A DNA stretch of 7,619 nucleotides from an uncultured Ruminococcus sp. (lineage in GTDB: Bacteria; Bacillota; Clostridia; Oscillospirales; Ruminococcaceae). The position numbers and the translations under genes were made by a program. Location: the NCBI GenBank assembly GCA_946186215.1, contig CAMHMM010000091.1:1-7619 (forward strand). Direction: 5' to 3'. Under the pieces are notes generated by a model that worked only from the letters and a program-made list of their open reading frames with translations, had not been told where the DNA came from and ran no database searches. Shown here one piece after another: positions 5,659 to 7,619 of the stretch (the stretch's first letter is position 1; every line of letters starts with the position of its first letter).

Positions 5659-6639
5659 TTATTCGCCGGCAATCTCATATTCCCTGATCTTTTCGTTTAT
5701 ATCCTCGATGATCTCCGGAGAAGCATAATCGTCCTTATCCTTGTATACCACAGCAAAGGCGAAATTATCCGCCATGCATTCCTCAGCAGCGATCACATAA
5801 TCGGTGTTCCTGCCGACTACATTCCTGAAATCCGGCACATCTGCCGCCATGTAGAATTTATCCTGCGTATCAACGGGCAGCAGTGCGGGCTGCACATGGT
5901 CGAAGAATGTGCCGTAGCCCTCCTGGTAATCTTCGATATATGTGACGATCATGCATCTTACGGGCTTGCCCTCTATCTCGAATACGGCATAATTGTCGTA
6001 TCTTTCCACATCGGGGTTTGACAGGATGTTTGCCCGCATTTCGGGCTTTATTGTTATGCTGCTGTCGATCTCGGTCTGTATCACGGAATACATATCCCGC
6101 CTGAAATCATAATTTTCTCTGGTCATGCAGTGGAAAAATTCGTGTACCAGTATGTTATAGCCCTCTTCCTGATTGGCCTTGTTATCGCCGATAAGAAGCT
6201 GTGTTACATAGTCGCCGAGGCAGATCTGCGTTCCGTGGGTGTATCCGCCTGCGCCGCCCTCCTCGTCCATGGTCGTCTTGATAAAGATTATCTCTTTGGG
6301 CAGCTCATATTTGAAGCCCATTTCCGTGAGGCGCGTTTCAAGGTTTTTCATGCACTTGTCTATGGCTGCCTTTTCATCATCCGAATAGCTGCGGACATTT
6401 GCAGAGATCAATTCCCTGAACTCATCGAGCGTAGCGCCCTTTTTGCCCACACGGTAATCAAGATCATTCTGTGTAAGGTTTTCCAGATATTCAGTCTGCC
6501 CCAGCAGAAGTGTCTCTGCTTCATTCTGATCTGCGTAGCGATAGGCTATATGCAGCCCCCTTGTACTGCTGCAGCCTGTGAAGATGACCGCTGCGAATAC
6601 GATCAGCAAAGGCATCAGCAGATATTTTATCCTTTTCAT
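5659..6639 (-). CDS. Putative lipoprotein with an HExxH zinc-metallopeptidase-like motif
   Basis: The 326-residue product begins with a type II signal peptide: KRIK, a hydrophobic stretch (7-20) and lipobox FTGC with Cys23, so it should be an exported, membrane-anchored lipoprotein. A motif ILVHEFFHCMT (163-173; His166, Glu167, His170) matches the zinc-binding HExxH of metallopeptidases, and EECMADNFAF (286-295) resembles the glutamate-bearing helix that supplies the third ligand in gluzincin-type enzymes. The mature protein is otherwise acidic, with many Asp and Glu. I do not recognise the family; protease activity is an inference from motifs. Its ATG overlaps the dapB stop by one base (TGATG on the minus strand), and no good ribosome binding site precedes it, so translation probably depends on ribosomes finishing dapB. 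A function linked to the cell envelope is possible but unproved. Confidence 0.8.
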   Translation of the reverse strand: MKRIKYLLMPLLIVFAAVIFTGCSSTRGLHIAYRYADQNEAETLLLGQTEYLENLTQNDLDYRVGKKGATLDEFRELISANVRSYSDDEKAAIDKCMKNLETRLTEMGFKYELPKEIIFIKTTMDEEGGAGGYTHGTQICLGDYVTQLLIGDNKANQEEGYNILVHEFFHCMTRENYDFRRDMYSVIQTEIDSSITIKPEMRANILSNPDVERYDNYAVFEIEGKPVRCMIVTYIEDYQEGYGTFFDHVQPALLPVDTQDKFYMAADVPDFRNVVGRNTDYVIAAEECMADNFAFAVVYKDKDDYASPEIIEDINEKIREYEIAGE

Positions 6640-7403
6640 CAGCTGATATTTTCCGCTATCAGCGCAGACATATCATACAGGCCTGCCTGTCTGCCGGAAA
6701 CGAATACAGCGGCATTTACTGCGCCCACTGCAAACACTTCCTTTGAAGCTGCCTGATGGGAAAGGGTGATGACCTCGTCGCGGCCTGCAAATATGATATC
6801 ATGCTCGCCGACGATGGTGCCGCCTCTTATTGCGCTGATTCCCAGCTCCTGCTTTTCTCTCTTATGGCGCACGGAATGGCGGTCGTATACATATTCATAC
6901 TGTCCGCCTGCTGCCTCGTTTATCGCATCAGCCAGCATGAGTGCTGTGCCGCTGGGTGCGTCTATCTTCTGGTTGTGGTGCTTTTCGAGTATCTCGATAT
7001 CGAACTGTCCGCCCAGTATCTTCACGGCAGATTTAGCAAGCCCCGCAAGAAGATTTACGCCGAGTGACATATTGAATGTGAAGAATACAGGTATCTCGGA
7101 TGCAGCTGCACTGATCTGTGCCTTCTGTTCATCGGTGTAGCCGGTGGTGGCGATCACTGCAGCGATGTTGTTTTTCTTGCAGTAAGCAAGCAGTGAGTCA
7201 AGCACAGAGGGGTGAGAGAAATCTATCACCGCATCGGGCACCTCGGTGAGCTGATCGAAGCTTTTGTATATGGGGAATTCTCCGTTGGGCTTGTCGTTTA
7301 TATCTATGCCGGCAATTACCTCGCAGTCATTCCTGCCGGAAACGACAGATGCGATGACCTTTCCCATATGGCCGTTTGCACCGGTTATAACTAATTTTTT
7401 CAT
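6639..7403 (-). CDS. dapB: 4-hydroxy-tetrahydrodipicolinate reductase
   Basis: This 254-residue cytoplasmic enzyme carries out the NAD(P)H-dependent reduction of 4-hydroxy-tetrahydrodipicolinate to tetrahydrodipicolinate in the diaminopimelate and lysine pathway. The N-terminal Rossmann fold has VITGANGHMGK (5-15), close to the family's GAxGRMG with His in place of Arg. Further signatures are IDFSHP (60-65), IATTGYT (84-90), FFTFNMSLGVNLL (107-119), the catalytic and substrate-binding EKHHNQKIDAPSGTAL (140-155; His142, Lys146) and AIRGGTIVGEH (191-201). The length is normal. I chose the ATG at 7403 because AAGGA (7410-7414) lies 6 nt upstream and the Rossmann strand starts at once; the longer frame starting at 7439 adds 12 residues without family similarity. 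It follows the probable dapA end by 142 bp and is coupled to the lipoprotein gene downstream. Confidence 0.97.
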   Translation of the reverse strand: MKKLVITGANGHMGKVIASVVSGRNDCEVIAGIDINDKPNGEFPIYKSFDQLTEVPDAVIDFSHPSVLDSLLAYCKKNNIAAVIATTGYTDEQKAQISAAASEIPVFFTFNMSLGVNLLAGLAKSAVKILGGQFDIEILEKHHNQKIDAPSGTALMLADAINEAAGGQYEYVYDRHSVRHKREKQELGISAIRGGTIVGEHDIIFAGRDEVITLSHQAASKEVFAVGAVNAAVFVSGRQAGLYDMSALIAENIS

Positions 7404-7409
7404 GGCTGT

Positions 7410-7414
7410 TCCTT
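7410..7414 (-). promoter_or_regulatory. Ribosome binding site that fixes the dapB start
   Basis: AAGGA, inside the purine-rich GGGAAGGAA, lies 6 nt before the ATG at 7403 on the minus strand. This favours that ATG over the upstream in-frame start at 7439. Confidence 0.8.
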
Positions 7415-7482
7415 CCCTGCAAAACGCCTGATAGAGCATGAGCTTTTTCGGCGCATATGCATACTTTTATACGATATGAAAA

Positions 7483-7529
7483 GGCAGCAGACATACCGCA
7501 TACCTGAGTTTATGCTCATGTCTGCTGCC
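7483..7529 (-). terminator. Strong hairpin with T-run between probable dapA and dapB
   Basis: A perfect 12-bp inverted repeat GGCAGCAGACAT/ATGTCTGCTGCC (7518-7529 with 7483-7494 on the minus strand) encloses an inner GCATA/TATGC stem and is followed on the minus strand by TTTTCATATC. It lies 16 bp after the probable dapA stop and 79 bp before dapB. It has the form of a rho-independent terminator for the leftward transcript. Whether it is complete or partly read through into dapB cannot be decided, and no clear promoter is visible between it and dapB. Confidence 0.72.
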
Positions 7530-7545
7530 GTGTAGCTCGGATATC

Positions 7546-7619
7546 TTACTTGAGAAGTCCCGAATTTCTGAGGACACTGCGGAGCTTTTCCTTCTTCTCC
7601 TCTTCCATTTCATAGAGGG
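7546..7619 (-). CDS. dapA: C-terminal end of a probable 4-hydroxy-tetrahydrodipicolinate synthase (dapA), truncated by the window edge
   Basis: Reading leftward from the window edge, 23 codons and a TAA encode a tail ending KEKLRSVLRNSGLLK, preceded by LYEMEEEK. An acidic/basic helix ending in a glycine-leucine-leucine type terminus is usual for clostridial DapA, and dapA directly precedes dapB in many Firmicutes. DapA condenses pyruvate with aspartate semialdehyde, the step before DapB. Only 23 residues are visible, so the assignment rests mostly on this tail and on context. Confidence 0.6.
   Translation of the reverse strand, partial: LYEMEEEKKEKLRSVLRNSGLLK

Noticed and set aside
6130..6756. 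Plus-strand open frame of 208 codons
   Set aside because: It runs antisense across the lipoprotein and the end of dapB, both of which have clear motifs and starts.
7404..7482. Possible promoter for dapB, such as TATAAA near 7470 on the minus strand
   Set aside because: No -35 box at a proper distance was found, so I do not call a promoter here.

Overview
The window looks like chromosomal DNA from a gut or rumen Gram-positive bacterium of the Ruminococcus/Oscillospiraceae kind. This is inferred from the roughly 50% GC content, the strong AGGAG-type ribosome binding sites, the TTGACA/TATAAT promoters, the lipoprotein and ABC solute-binding proteins, and the Firmicutes-type PHP-family phosphatase next to a tyrosine kinase. 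No species can be named from the sequence alone.

Layout. Positions 1-1272 (+) hold the 3' part of an ABC-transporter extracellular solute-binding protein gene. A perfect hairpin at 1319-1360 separates it from a convergent MFS transporter of the oxalate/formate antiporter-like group (1384-2697, -). A 485-bp intergenic region (2698-3182) carries two divergent near-consensus sigma-70 promoters, one for the transporter and one for the next operon, each followed by a long leader (about 120 and 190 nt). The rightward operon encodes a fused Wzz-type adaptor/bacterial tyrosine kinase with a striking tyrosine-rich C-terminal tail (3183-4859). A PHP-family tyrosine phosphatase of the CpsB/YwqE type follows 21 bp downstream (4881-5579), and a GC-rich terminator closes the unit. 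Convergent to it lies a leftward cluster: the extreme 3' end of a probable dapA (7546-7619), a hairpin with a T-run (7483-7529), dapB (6639-7403), and a putative zinc-protease-like lipoprotein (5659-6639) whose start codon overlaps the dapB stop.

How the genes work together. The kinase and phosphatase form an opposing pair of the type that controls polymerisation or export of capsule or exopolysaccharide. No glycosyltransferase or flippase gene follows before the terminator, so the switch appears to be a self-contained module here. DapA and DapB catalyse consecutive steps of the diaminopimelate/lysine pathway, which feeds peptidoglycan. The coupled lipoprotein may be a cell-envelope protein, but its role is unknown. 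The most notable signals are the 47-residue, 17-tyrosine tail built on 9-bp repeats, a small K/G/Y-rich reading frame in the kinase leader that resembles that tail, the structured leader of the transporter mRNA, and the stop/start overlap joining dapB to the lipoprotein.
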